A stretch of DNA of 64,000 nt, taken from contig CM042688.1 of the NCBI GenBank assembly GCA_023614405.1, positions 442,236,028 to 442,300,027 of the forward strand, read 5' to 3'. The number at the start of each line of letters is the position of its first letter. The stretch's first letter is position 1. Positions 36,342 to 48,000 of the stretch are shown here, piece by piece. The stretch is from Avena insularis (taxonomy: Eukaryota; Streptophyta; Magnoliopsida; Poales; Poaceae). The notes below the pieces were generated by a model. The model ran no database searches and had not been told where the DNA came from. It saw nothing but the letters and a program-made list of their open reading frames with translations. The translations under genes and the position numbers were made by a program.

Positions 36342-37802
36342 TGTTATTCATTGATATATTTCATATTAAGAGATTATACTTATGTTATTTCATCTATTTT
36401 TGCATGGTTGATGAATTTTGGAGCATGGACCACTGCAGTCAGTATTCTGATGGAAAACGTGCTGTTTGGAGGCAAAATTTGTGAAGATCAGAAAATCTGG
36501 GAAAATTCATGGAAAATCCTATTTTTCCAGAAGACGAAGGAACCTAGAAGGGTAAGTGGAGATGGGCCACAGGGGGCCCACACCACCCCCTGGCGCGGGC
36601 CACCCTAGGCTACGCCACCAGGTGGTGTGGCTGCCCTGGTCCACCCCTGGCTCTCCCCTCTGGCATATATTATCCTCCGAAAACCCTTAGACTCGGGGAG
36701 AAACCACATAAAGATTCTGCCGCCTCTGTGGGGCAGAAAACACCGAGAGAGAAAGATCTCTTCGCGCATGTAATTCCACGGAATTCCTTCCTGGAGAGGG
36801 GAGATCATCTCCATCAACACCACCATCAAGCTGTACTTCATCGGTATCATCATCATCATCACCACCACCATCATCATCACCAGCACCATCATCACCACCT
36901 CATACCGCTGTAACAATTGGGTTGAATCTTGCATAGTTCTTAGGGGAAACTTTCCCGGTGTTGATTACTCCTTGTAGTTGATGCTATTGAGTGAACCACT
37001 GAATTATTGTTTATGTTCAGATTGTTATACATCATTATTTCATCTATGATCATGATCCATATGATGTCTTGTGAGTAGTTCGTTTTGTTCTTGAGGACAT
37101 GGGAGAAGTCATGTTGTTAGTAGTGGAATTGTGTTGAGAAAGATTCAATAGTTTGATATTTAAGTTGTGGTGTATTTCTTCTAGTGGTGTCATGTGAACG
37201 TCGAGTACTGAAACTTCACCTATATGGGCCTAGGGGGATGTATTGTGTATTTGGATACTAATCGTAGGGGTTGCCGGAGTGACAGACACCTGAACCCCCG
37301 TTAGGAAACCATTGCACAAGGGATGTCACGGTCTTAGAGTTTAAAGTTGTGGTTAGGTTTCTACCTTAATTACTTTCTTGTACTTGTGGATGCTTGCAAG
37401 GGATATAATCACAAGTATGTATTAGTCCTAGGAAGGTCGGTACATTAGCACAGGTTCACCCACACAACACTTAGCAAACTAAAGAAGATTAGTCAACTAT
37501 ATGAAGCGAAAGCACTTGATGATATTCCCATGTGTCCTCGAGAATGTTTGGTCATCTTAAATGTCTGACCCTTGTCCTTTGCTAAAGAAAGGATTGGGCC
37601 ACTTGCTGCATTTATTCTTATTGTCTTTTATTTACTCATACTTTATTTTCCTACATTGTCAAAAAACCCTAAAATCCATTTGCTAAGTATTTACAAAGAA
37701 TTTCTGCTCCTAGCAATTCGCCAGCACCTTCTGCTCCTCGTTGGGTTCGACACTTACTTATCAAAAATACTGCGATACACCCCCTATACTTGTTGGTCAT
37801 CA
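36301..37802 (+). repeat. 3' LTR of outer Athila-like element
   Basis: 1502 bp from TGATACGTCC to GGTCATCA, followed by TSD TAAAC at 37803. Small indels and substitutions against the 5' LTR. CAT/CAC tract near 36840-36900. Confidence 0.94.
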
Positions 37803-38175
37803 TAAACCACCATCAGAGTCATCGCATGTGTGTTCCTTTCCTAAACCACATGGATGCATTAGATTCATTGCATGTGAGTTCCTTTCCTAAACCTCATGGA
37901 TCCCCAGAGTCATTGCATGTGTGTTCGTTTCCTAAACCACATTGATCCACCAGTGTCATTGCAAGTGTATTCTTTTCCTAAACCACATGGATCCACCAGA
38001 GTCATTACATGTGTGTTCCTTTCCTAAACCACCACCAGAGTCATTGCATGTGTGTTCTTTTCCTAAACCACATGGATCCACTAGTGTCATTGCATGTGTG
38101 TTCTTTTCCTAAAACACATGGATACACCAGAGTCATTGCATGTGTGTGCCTATCCTAATCCACATGGATCCACCA
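37803..38175. repeat. Minisatellite array, block 4
   Basis: Mixed 46- and 39-bp units. It resumes with TAAAC, the right TSD of the Athila-like element, so it was once joined to block 3. It ends abruptly at CCACCAGAG against the truncated Copia 5' LTR. Confidence 0.95.
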
Positions 38176-39385
38176 GAGCCTACGCAGCGTGTGATTTGAT
38201 CACAGGGATATCACTTGTCGGAACGAGTCAAGTAGCATTGTTCAGTAACGAGATTGAACACGACATGGTGATGTCATTGATCAGATATCGGGCAATGCAA
38301 GTATCGAGTGACAAAGGGAATAAGACACGATTGTCCCGGTTCAAATAACGAAAGATCTTCGTGGAACGCACAGGGGTCACATGGCCATCCAGGTCCCTCT
38401 ATTGATCATTGGTGCGGGAGTGTCCCGACCATGTCTAGAGTGTTCCCGAACCGTGGGGTATCACGCTTAAGGGCTCGATGGTTCTTAGAGAGTGTTGATA
38501 GGATCGGTGGAATCGCCGAAGAATAGTAGAGAGAAAACCGGAAGGGTTTCGGTAAGTCCGGAGGATGTCCAGAGTAGACGTGGAAGTGTTCCATAGACAT
38601 GGACGTTGAATAATATGTGAATGAATGTTAAATTTAGATTTAATCATTTATTCATAATTATTTAATAAAGAGAAAAATCAATTTAAATGGTCAAAGGCTT
38701 AATGGGCCAATTCCCGGAGGGGAGAGGGCCCATTAGGGAAAGGAGAGAGGGAGAAGGGGCAAGGGGGTGGTTGACTGGGCCTAGCTGCCTCCCCTCCCCC
38801 ATCCTCTCCTTTAGTCCCACCCCGGGACTTTGAGGGAGGTAGTACCTCCCCTCCCCCTATATATAGTGGGGGTATTTGGCCAAATAAAATACACCAATAA
38901 TCAATAAAGGTCTTCTCACTTTTGGGAGGACCTCTAATTGATATTTTCTCTCTTCCCCTCTCTCTCACGTGACCGTGGTCCCAAGTCTGGACTGCGCGAA
39001 CAAGAGACATCTTCATCGCGGAGCATCGTCGCGCTGCGGGATTCTGATCCGGGAGCTCTACTTCTGCAAATGCTGCTGGATTGGGGAAGCGGGAGTCATC
39101 GTCAGGCACCGAACGTGTGTAACTCCCCGCGAGGTGTCGCACTTGAGGCACTCAAGTCGTTGGAGCCAAAGGAGCGCAAGGACTTCATCATGACCTTGAG
39201 GTCGGCTTCGGCTCGTCTACATCAACCATGCTATCCTAAGCGTTGACAACGCTTTTCGGTCTTCAAGGGTAAGTTCGCGAAAAGCCCCTCCCATTACTGT
39301 ATTACTAATAGATAGGTCCTGGCAGCTTCAGGGGTTCAAGGGCGTAGGGTAAAATTTTATTGTTTTCATACGCGGAACCCCTTCA
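38176..39385 (+). repeat. 5' LTR of Copia element, 5'-truncated
   Basis: Matches 44460-45071 plus 52855-53480 of the 3' LTR. TATATATA at 38858-38865 is a good promoter candidate, followed by AATAAAATAC and CAATAAAGG. Short frames in it (e.g. 38938-39246) recur in the 3' LTR because the LTRs are repeats. Confidence 0.88.
38858..38865 (+). promoter_or_regulatory. TATA box of Copia LTR
   Basis: TATATATA in a C-rich context; the same box is at 52953-52960 in the 3' LTR. Transcription would start a short distance downstream. Confidence 0.65.
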
Positions 39386-39386
39386 G

Positions 39387-39398
39387 TGGTATCAGAGC
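39387..39398 (+). other. Primer binding site, initiator tRNA-Met
   Basis: TGGTATCAGAGC one base after the LTR end, the standard site of plant Copia elements, complementary to the 3' end of tRNA-iMet. Confidence 0.93.
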
Positions 39399-40482
39399 TA
39401 GATCTATGCGTAGTAATGCTAGTACAGGTAGAACACACGAGACTTGATCTTTTAGTTGTTACCCTCCCATGTGTACTTGTGTATACCGTAGTAATGCTTG
39501 ATGAAACGGCCCCCAACCGACTTTACGCGTTCATTCGTGAGACTGGTCCACTCTTGACATACGGCTTGTACCGTATGAAGTGTCTTAGGGGGGTGTCTGT
39601 CTCTCTCGCATTAGTTGGTATACCATTTGCAACGGAGGGCCCCGAAAGGGGTGTAGTATAGACAACTACTTGATCAGTGTTGTACTGAAAGTTCATAGGT
39701 AAGAACAGTTCTTGTGCGAAAGCCCATTCATCCACATAAAACATGCAAAGATAAAGTAGAGGCGTCTAACTTTGTTTTGCAGGGGGCGTTGCTTTGTGAT
39801 ATGGTTGTGGCAAAGGTAAAGTGATTACCTTTTGTTACATAGTAGTAGATAGTCATGGAGGTGACGGACTACCACGCCGGAATGACACCGCTACCCTAGT
39901 GTCTACGGTGCCGAAACCTTGGCGCCGGAATCCGGTGACGACGGATGGAGATCACGACATGAAGGACCATATCACATCGCATTTACATTCAATTTTATTG
40001 TTTGCATATCTTATTGTGTGCTAGTATTAGATACTCAATGGTAGCCTAATAAGATGATCGCTGTTAAAATTACCAACGATTGTGTTCCCCCTTAGTGTGC
40101 ACCACCAAGAAAGTTCTTTGGTATGAGGCGACCCAGGGTGACTGGGTGTCAGACATATCTACGTTCGCATACAGTGGGTGTAAGCCATGTTGCACAGCAA
40201 ATACACTAAGGTTGAGTTGGCGAGCCTAGCACGCCATAGAAGCGTGGCCTCGGAACGCAGATGGTCAAAAGATCGAGCACGAGTCGCATGAATGATGTGA
40301 CCGACGTTTAGCGTCCAACTTTGAACCCACATCGATGGCCATGTTAATCGGGGGAGATGTGGCTGATAGGGGTCATGTTATCACTAGGAACCCTTATGGG
40401 GATAGGTGTTTCTGAGTGGAGTTATTATTAACTCAACTAATTATAAACTTAGTCTAAATTCCTTTTGCAATTATAAATGTAG
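39399..40482 (+). other. Leader of Copia element
   Basis: Untranslated leader of about 1.1 kb between primer site and gag. Short frames only; I see no gene. Confidence 0.75.
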
Positions 40483-41181
40483 ATGGCACCTTTCCTGTTG
40501 AGGATTGATTGGTTAGAAGGAGAGAAGCTCAGATTAGATGGATCAAACTTCTCCATATGGGTTGCACGTCTCCACGTTCTCCTTAGCGAGAATGACATGG
40601 TCGACTACATACTCTAGGGGATGGATTTGGATCATCCCACTGACCTAGAGACCCCAGATCAGCGGAAAGACCGCTATCTCCGTCGCGAGATGGCCTCCTT
40701 CATTTTAGTTACCATGCGTTTCGGAATGGTGGATGAGCTGTGGCCTTTCATGGGTGATGTCAACCCTCGTTCGGTGATGCTACAGCTTAGGACGCATTTC
40801 GTGGAACAAGCATGCATATGGGAGCATGAGCTTATGGGAGACTTCCTCTCCATTAAGATGGAGGAGAACTCATCACTGGACGACCACTTGGAGCGCATGC
40901 ATGATGTGTACATGAGGCCTGCATACTTCCTGGATAGCTGGATGACGGGCTCTTTTGCAAACGGCGTTGTGCTGCAGTCGCTGCCACCAAGCTACCAAGC
41001 ACAAGTCAGGACTTGCGTAATGAGGGGCGACGCGGAATCAATGGAATTCCACCGGTTCGTGACACATCTCAGGAATATGTTAGTTGAACCAGATGTCGCT
41101 CAGGTCATCAATGACAAAGGTATATATTTGATATACAGTTTTATAAATGTTATAATCTTGCAAACACATTTGCAGTGTTAA
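40483..41181 (+). pseudogene. gag: Copia gag with one in-frame stop
   Basis: Starts MAPFLLRIDWLEGEKLRLDG. It has the Gag N-terminal pattern of LTR Copia elements (LDGSNFSIWVARLHVLL), and further on LQLRTHFVEQACIWEHELM and FLSIKMEENSSLDDHLERMH, typical of the UBN2-type gag domain. A TAG at 40615-40617 interrupts it after 44 codons; translation from the ATG at 40621 would give 186 residues. No zinc knuckle (CCHC) is visible before the frame ends at 41181. Neighbours: leader upstream, AT-rich non-coding DNA downstream instead of protease, integrase and reverse transcriptase. Confidence 0.8.
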
Positions 41182-43898
41182 GTATATCTGATACTTGTTC
41201 TGTTTTGCTAAAAACAGGTCCTTCTACATGAGAGGTGCTTGCTGGAGAGGAGGTGACGTTGCGTGCTGATGGTGAGCATGATGATGATGGCCAACGACGC
41301 TCTCCCTCGACATTAATCACTTAGTTTATGGTTTTGGATAGTTATTGTAATCAAAATATTATGAACTTCTTTAGTGTGTCTCACACTTTGTGAGACGGAT
41401 TCATATGACTTTGTAACAAATAGTTGTTCCACTTTTATGAATGATTTCTATTTGTGTTCTTCTCTTGTTTGATTATATGTGAATTATCCTTGTTGTTTGA
41501 AACTAATTGATAATGCATGAACATTTGTAAAATAATGAAATGCCTTTAAAATATCCAACTTAATGATATTTCATTACTGAATGAAACCATTGTTTAAATT
41601 CAAAGTTATAATGATAATATGTGAAAGTCATTCGATTTCTTATCACATATAAATCATGCCTAAGTTTTGTATAATAACTTGAACACCGTGTATTACTTGA
41701 ATACAAAGTGTTTAATGAAATGTTAAAAGTAAATACATATTCGATGTATTGTGTTTTAACGAAAATGGTAATTATCATTACATGATTGTTTAAATGTGTA
41801 ATGTAGTTTACCAAAGGAAACATGAATATGAAATTATTTGATATGATCAAAATGTTTCATCAACAAAGGGTATAAATATAAAAGAGAATCTAATTACTAT
41901 GATTTGATCAATAGTAATGAAATTCGACTTTATAAGAATGGCATAAAAGAAATTGTGGAATGCAAAGCGTTTTGAAATGTCAAAATGCAAAGCATCACAA
42001 TGTGATATTAGATATCAGAATGGGTGAATAGAAGGCACCAAATAAATCGTTGTAGTGTAGATGTAGAGACCATTAGTTAGAAATAGGTAGCACTCAATTA
42101 GAATGTAGTGAACCATTTGAATTCGTGAAAGTTTTGGGGTTATTCGATATAACCAAAACAATAGAGAATAAGTCCTTATAGCATATTCATTGGAAACTTT
42201 GAATACGAAACCCATAGCTGAAACCAAAAGGAAAGCAAGATTCGTACTTCTTGGATTTTGGTGCATTCTTGAGAAAGCTCACTTCTAGTGATGTTTCTCA
42301 ATTATGGAGCAAATGGAAAATAGTGTAAAACACAATGAGGATTCAAAGCCCTACATCAGAGTGTTGAGCAGCGCAATGGACAACTTTCCTAAATGATTCT
42401 CTTCACAGAACGAAAGAATCAATGATATTGATCATTGTGTTTTCCCCACTAGTGTTTTCACTACATGAAGTAGGATTCAAAATGTAATCCATATCTAGTA
42501 TGGAGACATTTGTGAATCATTTGTCATGATTATTGGAATATGACATACCTACAAACTACTAAGGAAATAATGGTAAACTAGAATTATGAGAAATCCTAAA
42601 AGCAAAATTCACTTGAGATTAGAAAGCAATTCGTTGCTGAATCTCACAAGTAAAAGGAGTTGCTTAAATTTTACCAAATGACTGCAAAGCCATAGTGGAA
42701 AAGGGGGTGAATGACAAAAGTACAATTTGTCAAGTTTTGGACAAATTCAAATGAATTTGATTCATGTGTGCTAAATGTCTAGTGGATTTAAAACTAGTAA
42801 TAGTACTAGTATCTCATAGTAAATCTCCAAGTTTGATATTTGATCAAAGGATTTTGAAGTTATTCAAAATAGTGAGTGGATATGAAATTTGCATAAAATT
42901 GAGTGGGAGCTATGAAAGTCTTCCTAAAACAATATGTGATTGACATATTTTTGAGTGGGAGATTATAGGAGAAATTCTTATGTAGGTTAAGAATAAAAGT
43001 GCAGATTCTTATAAATAATGATTTATAAGATGTAGAAGTTGATAATAGGTGTATTATGATATTATGTAGTATTCCTTAAGGGATTCTAAAAGGGGTTTCA
43101 GAATAGAAGTTAATTAAGGAACTGGTCCTTAATAACTCAAATTAGGAATAGTTGTAAGTTGAACATCAATGGTTGAAAGAAAGGAAAGGATGATCGTCAT
43201 CCACTATGTTGAGACATAGGTTCTGTCTTAGTAAACCATGATGATAACTTAGCATAACATGTGATCCAAATAAGGAACGTTTAAAAGTGATTAAGTTTGA
43301 ATGACGAAACATTGAGCTAAGTTTGTCCACAGTGTCTAATAGAGAACTGCAGACATGTTTTCCAAATCCATAAAGGATGACATATCTTAAAGCATAAAGA
43401 GTTATGTTATAAGGGAATATGTTGGAATCTCCTATAAATACCGATTAAAGTCAAGTAGGAAGCGAGGTGAACAAAACATCAAAAGTTGCACAGAGTGCAC
43501 TGGTGTTTTTGATGAATACATTTATAATAATAGATAAGGGTACCATCTAAAGTGTTGTATAATGTTATGGCGGGGCTAGTTCGCTTTTTACATAGAATGA
43601 TGTGTCCCAGGGCACAGTGCCAATGAGAAAGCCCTCAAGGTTGATCTAAAGTCATTGTAGGCTCCTGGAATTAGTCCACGTTCTGTTGCCATAGCGACGA
43701 TGCATACACACAGATGTTATCATGTGATGATAAAGTATTAATGTCAATCAAGGTGACATTAGTAAGTTGCAAAGGATTTGGGACTGCAAAGTACAGACCC
43801 AAAACTCAACCTCTTCCATGAGCAAGCATGTTCAGGGTACCGGATATATGGTGCCAATGATTGAGAACAAATGAAGCTAGTGTATTTGTACTCTAGTG
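41182..43898 (+). other. AT-rich internal region of Copia element without pol
   Basis: About 2.7 kb with no frame above about 100 codons and no visible integrase or reverse transcriptase motif. AT-rich, with the 3' portion (43520-43898) closer in style to a normal Copia 3' untranslated region. Either heavily decayed pol or a non-coding replacement. Confidence 0.7.
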
Positions 43899-43910
43899 CA
43901 AGTGGGAGAC
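43899..43910 (+). other. Polypurine tract of Copia element
   Basis: CAAGTGGGAGAC directly before the 3' LTR, as in BARE-type Copia elements. Confidence 0.85.
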
Positions 43911-45071
43911 TATTGGAAATATGCCCTAGAGACAAATAGTAATAAGGACTATTATCATATTTCATATAGTTTATGATTAAGTTTTATATCATGCTATAAC
44001 TGTATTGAGTGAAAACATCAATACACGTGTGATATGCAAACAACCAGGGGTTCCCAGTGAAACTCTAGTCACTGGTTCATTGGTCAACAAATGATCATGT
44101 TTCCTGATCATGTGGCATTTATGCCAGTTGGAAATGGAGTCATCTCATTCCAAGAATGAGATGATGAACCAATACCCAACCTAAACATCGTGAACTGATC
44201 ATGTCACGAAGTTCAAGTTATGATGATTAGAAATGGATCCTCGTAGACTATTCCTTAGACCGTGAGGCTATATCAATCACTGTCTCCCGAGAGTCCTTAG
44301 ATAGCATCAAGCGCCACTTGGTAATACAGTGGTTATAAAGGTGTGTTTAGGTACTCGGAGGAAACCATAGAGTCAATATATGTCAAGAGAGGGATTTGTC
44401 CGTCCATGTGATGGGAAGATACTCAAAGTGCCCACTCGGAGAAGTTATATCCAATAGCTGCGCAGCGTGTGATTTGATCACAGGGATATCACTTGACAGA
44501 ACAAGTCAAGTAGCATTGTTCGGTAACGATATTGAACATGACATGGTGATGTCATTGATCAGATCTTGGGCAATGCAAGTATCGAGTGACAACGGGAATA
44601 AGACACGACTGTCCCAGTTCAAACGACGAAAGATCTTTGTGGAACACACAGGGGTCACATGGCCATCCAGGTCCCTCTGTTGATCATTGGTGTGGGAGTG
44701 TCCCGACCATGTCTGGAGTGTTCCCGAACCGTGGGGTATCACTCTTAAGGGCTTGATGATGCTTAGAGAGTGTTCATAGGATCGGTGGAATCGCCGAAGA
44801 ATATTAGAGAGAAAACCGGAAGGGTTTCGATAAGTCCGGAGGATGTCTGGAGTGGAGGTGGAAGTGTTCCATAGCCATGGAGGTTGAATAATATGTGAAT
44901 GAATGTTAAATATTGATTTAATCATTTATTCATAATTATTTAATAAATAGAAAAATTAATTTAAATGGTCAAAGGCTTAATGGGCCAATTCCCAGAGGGG
45001 AGAGGGCCCATTAGGGAAAGGAGAGAGGGAGAAGGGGCAAGGGGGTGGCCGGCTGGGCCTAGCCCCCCCTA

Positions 45072-48000
45072 TGTGGTCCCCGAGATTTAATCATCCGAGA
45101 AATCCCTGTTATGTAAATATCCACGTTCCCATGATCAGTGAGATGTGGAGCATAACCGACAAGTATCATTACAGCATCCGAAACATAATGACAAGACTTA
45201 CATAGTTGCCATTATGGCTACATAACCTTCCGTAGTGGAGCTTCATCACACGCAGGGCCCAATCATGCCTCAACCTACAGGCGACTGACTGGGAGGACGG
45301 CCTAGCTCGCATATTCGTCAACGTCACCTTCTTTTTGATATCTGACCAAGTTAATAGCCAGGGACAATGCCAGTGAGTACTTTGATGTACTCGCAAACCA
45401 CCTTAAGGTAACAGTAAAAACAAGATGGCATGCTATATGGCTGTGGTAGTAGGAGGGCTTCAAGATAGGTTCTTTTCTCAAATAGTTTCTCTTGTAGAGG
45501 TGGCATCTACATATCTTCGTTGAAAACTTTGTAAACCATTTTGGAAACCTTTTGAAAAGTTTTGTAAACACTAGGATTGGGGTACCCATTTGTTCCCATC
45601 TTTTGGTCGTCCCACGACCATACTCCTTTCTCCTCTTTTCGACCATCCCCTGGTCAAAACCTTTCTCCTTTACGACCATCCCATGGTCAAAACATTTCCA
45701 AAGCCATTTCTTTTCCAAAAATCCTTTTTTGAAAACAAAACCAGCACCGCTCTACAGAAGTTTGTCCAACCCGTCCATAACCGTGGACACGACTATTTGA
45801 ATAGATTTACGCTCTACAGAGGTTGAACACTTTACCCACACCATCCGGGTACACTACCCTGATCTACACCGATCGTGGGTCGAGTAACCGATCAAGACTC
45901 TCCGGATGCCCACTCCAATATAAGTGCCTACCATATGAGTGTTACTCCGCTCAAAACCGGGACATCGGGTACCGAGGACCAACCAGAGCGCATTTTTCCA
46001 CTTCCCAAGTGTGCGCTTTCAATGAGGGGGCTCATAGTAACACGTGGAGGCTAGCAGACCCTTCATTCCTTCTCCCGGTCGATGTTATACATGGACCCTG
46101 CCAGAGAAGGCCCACCCTTCAGGGATTGTTATATCCCCTTGTAGTAGTTGCGAGGCAGCTTATACCGGAATAGACAAACATCAAATCCAGCCCTGTCCCA
46201 TTCCAAAGTAATGTGGTTGCACAGGGTTAAGTTGTTATAGCTAAACTGCAAAGAACCGGGTGCGTTTTTGTAAAAAAAATTCCTCTAGATTTCCTTTAGC
46301 ATTTTGTAAAACAAAAACCTTTTTCTTTGTCAACATCTCTTGGGAGGTCCCACCTCACCAAGGTTTTATCATAAAACTTTTGGTAAAACTTTTTCCGGGG
46401 TCTTCCCATCCTCTAGCTTTTCTTTGGCTAAAACAGGGTCTCCAAAAAGGGGTATGGTGTATTACACCATCTACCATACTAGTGACAAGTAGGTATCGTC
46501 AAGGGGGTTGTACTTAGTAGTACCAAAGTGTAATAGTTCGGAGGAGCCAAACCACTACCATATATACATCAACATATAGTAAAACAGTGCAGTTTTCATA
46601 AACAGTAGATAAAACATGCATAAGTAAAACAGTGGGACAAGGCTTATGAGCAAGAAGGTGGCTTGCCTATGATCAGCAATATGGCAATATATGTCCCTGG
46701 ACTTCTTCTTCAAATACCCAAAAATACCAATACCAATAATAATAAGATCTCTTCTTCTCGGCGTCAATACAAGCGCAACTATCGTCGTCATCGAGTATAC
46801 ATGCAAACAAGCAAGACCACAATCAAAACAAGGCATACAAACATCAATACATACAACAAGCAATGAACAATAAAAGTTGTACAAATCAGTAGGTCTTAGG
46901 AAGAATGGATTAATAAGATTGGCCTTCTCTTGGAAATATGGAAGAAAATCCCTTAGGATTTATAGTCTAGAAACTACCTAAGAGATTGATTTTGGACCAA
47001 GACCGTATCCTGTATGATATCATTGTATACAAATGGTACCATCAGAGAGGTATTGATAAAATGAAGCCAGCAAAAGTGGTTTCACTATTTTATCAATCTC
47101 CCTTGATTTAATAAGCATTTTCTAGTGATTAAAACTCTAGTGTTAGGAAATAATTCACCATAAAAGTTCTGCAGCTCCAAAAATTATTTCCTTGGATGGT
47201 CAGGTAGAGTTTGATGTAATGATTATCTGAGAGTTGGAATCACTCAAAAATAATTACGATAATGTCCTCAGGAAATTCCTAAAGATAGTTCTGTGGGTTT
47301 TTTGTCTTTTTCACCAAATTAGAACTACAGAAGCTTTTGAGTTGATTCCAAGGGCACATGGTAGGCACTTAGAATAACTTTCTGAAGGTTTTGGAATCAA
47401 CCTTTTTGGATATCAAGAACTTCTACAGTGGTTTATTTAGTGAAAATACCACTTACAGAAGTATTTAATTCACTAAAATTCAACAGAGGGTCCATAAATC
47501 CTTATCTCCTGGTTTTGGATAGGTATAGATGGGACACTTCTCTGGGGGTTGGAATTAGCCTAATAGGTGTTGTAGATATGCCTAGGGAATTTTCTAAAGT
47601 CAGAACTGGAGGGATTTTGTTATTTTTACCAATGTTGAAGCATAGTTCACCTTGACATGAGATAAATGCTAGATGGTAGGCCTGTAGTTATGCTATCAGG
47701 GGAACTTGGTTTCATCCCTGTTGGAGATGTTTATCTCACTCAGGAATTTATTTACTGGAAATGGTACATTTTAGTAGATTTAATGTCAGTAAATAATGGC
47801 ATTTACTTTTGGCAAGCTACCAGTTCTTCATGTTGAAGAAAACCCTAGGGGACAGTGTAAAATTGTCATCTAGAAGAAATCATGATGTTTTATATTTTAT
47901 TTGGATTTAAACTAACAGGTATATTGCAGATCTAGGATTCCCAGAGAAAAAAAAGGAAAAGCCACAGCCGGGCCGGATCTAGAGGGAAAGTGGGCCGCAG

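Larger units (their letters stand above)
20344..37802 (+). mobile_element. Athila-like non-autonomous LTR retrotransposon (outer copy)
   Basis: TSD TAAAC flanks it (20339-20343, 37803-37807). Order: 5' LTR 20344-21856, tRNA-Asp-type primer site 21868-21885, gag 21971-23427, non-coding region, ORF2 (split), 3' UTR, polypurine tract 36287-36299, 3' LTR 36301-37802. A younger relative is inserted inside ORF2 (24548-33801). No reverse transcriptase, RNase H or integrase motif is found. Without the inner element it is about 8.2 kb, short for an Athila-type element. The assignment rests on the primer site, gag type and general plan; the family name is not certain. Confidence 0.93.

Noticed and set aside
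38938..39246. 102-codon frame also found at 53033-53341, looking like a conserved gene
   Set aside because: Both lie in the two LTRs of the same Copia element, so the similarity reflects the LTR pair.
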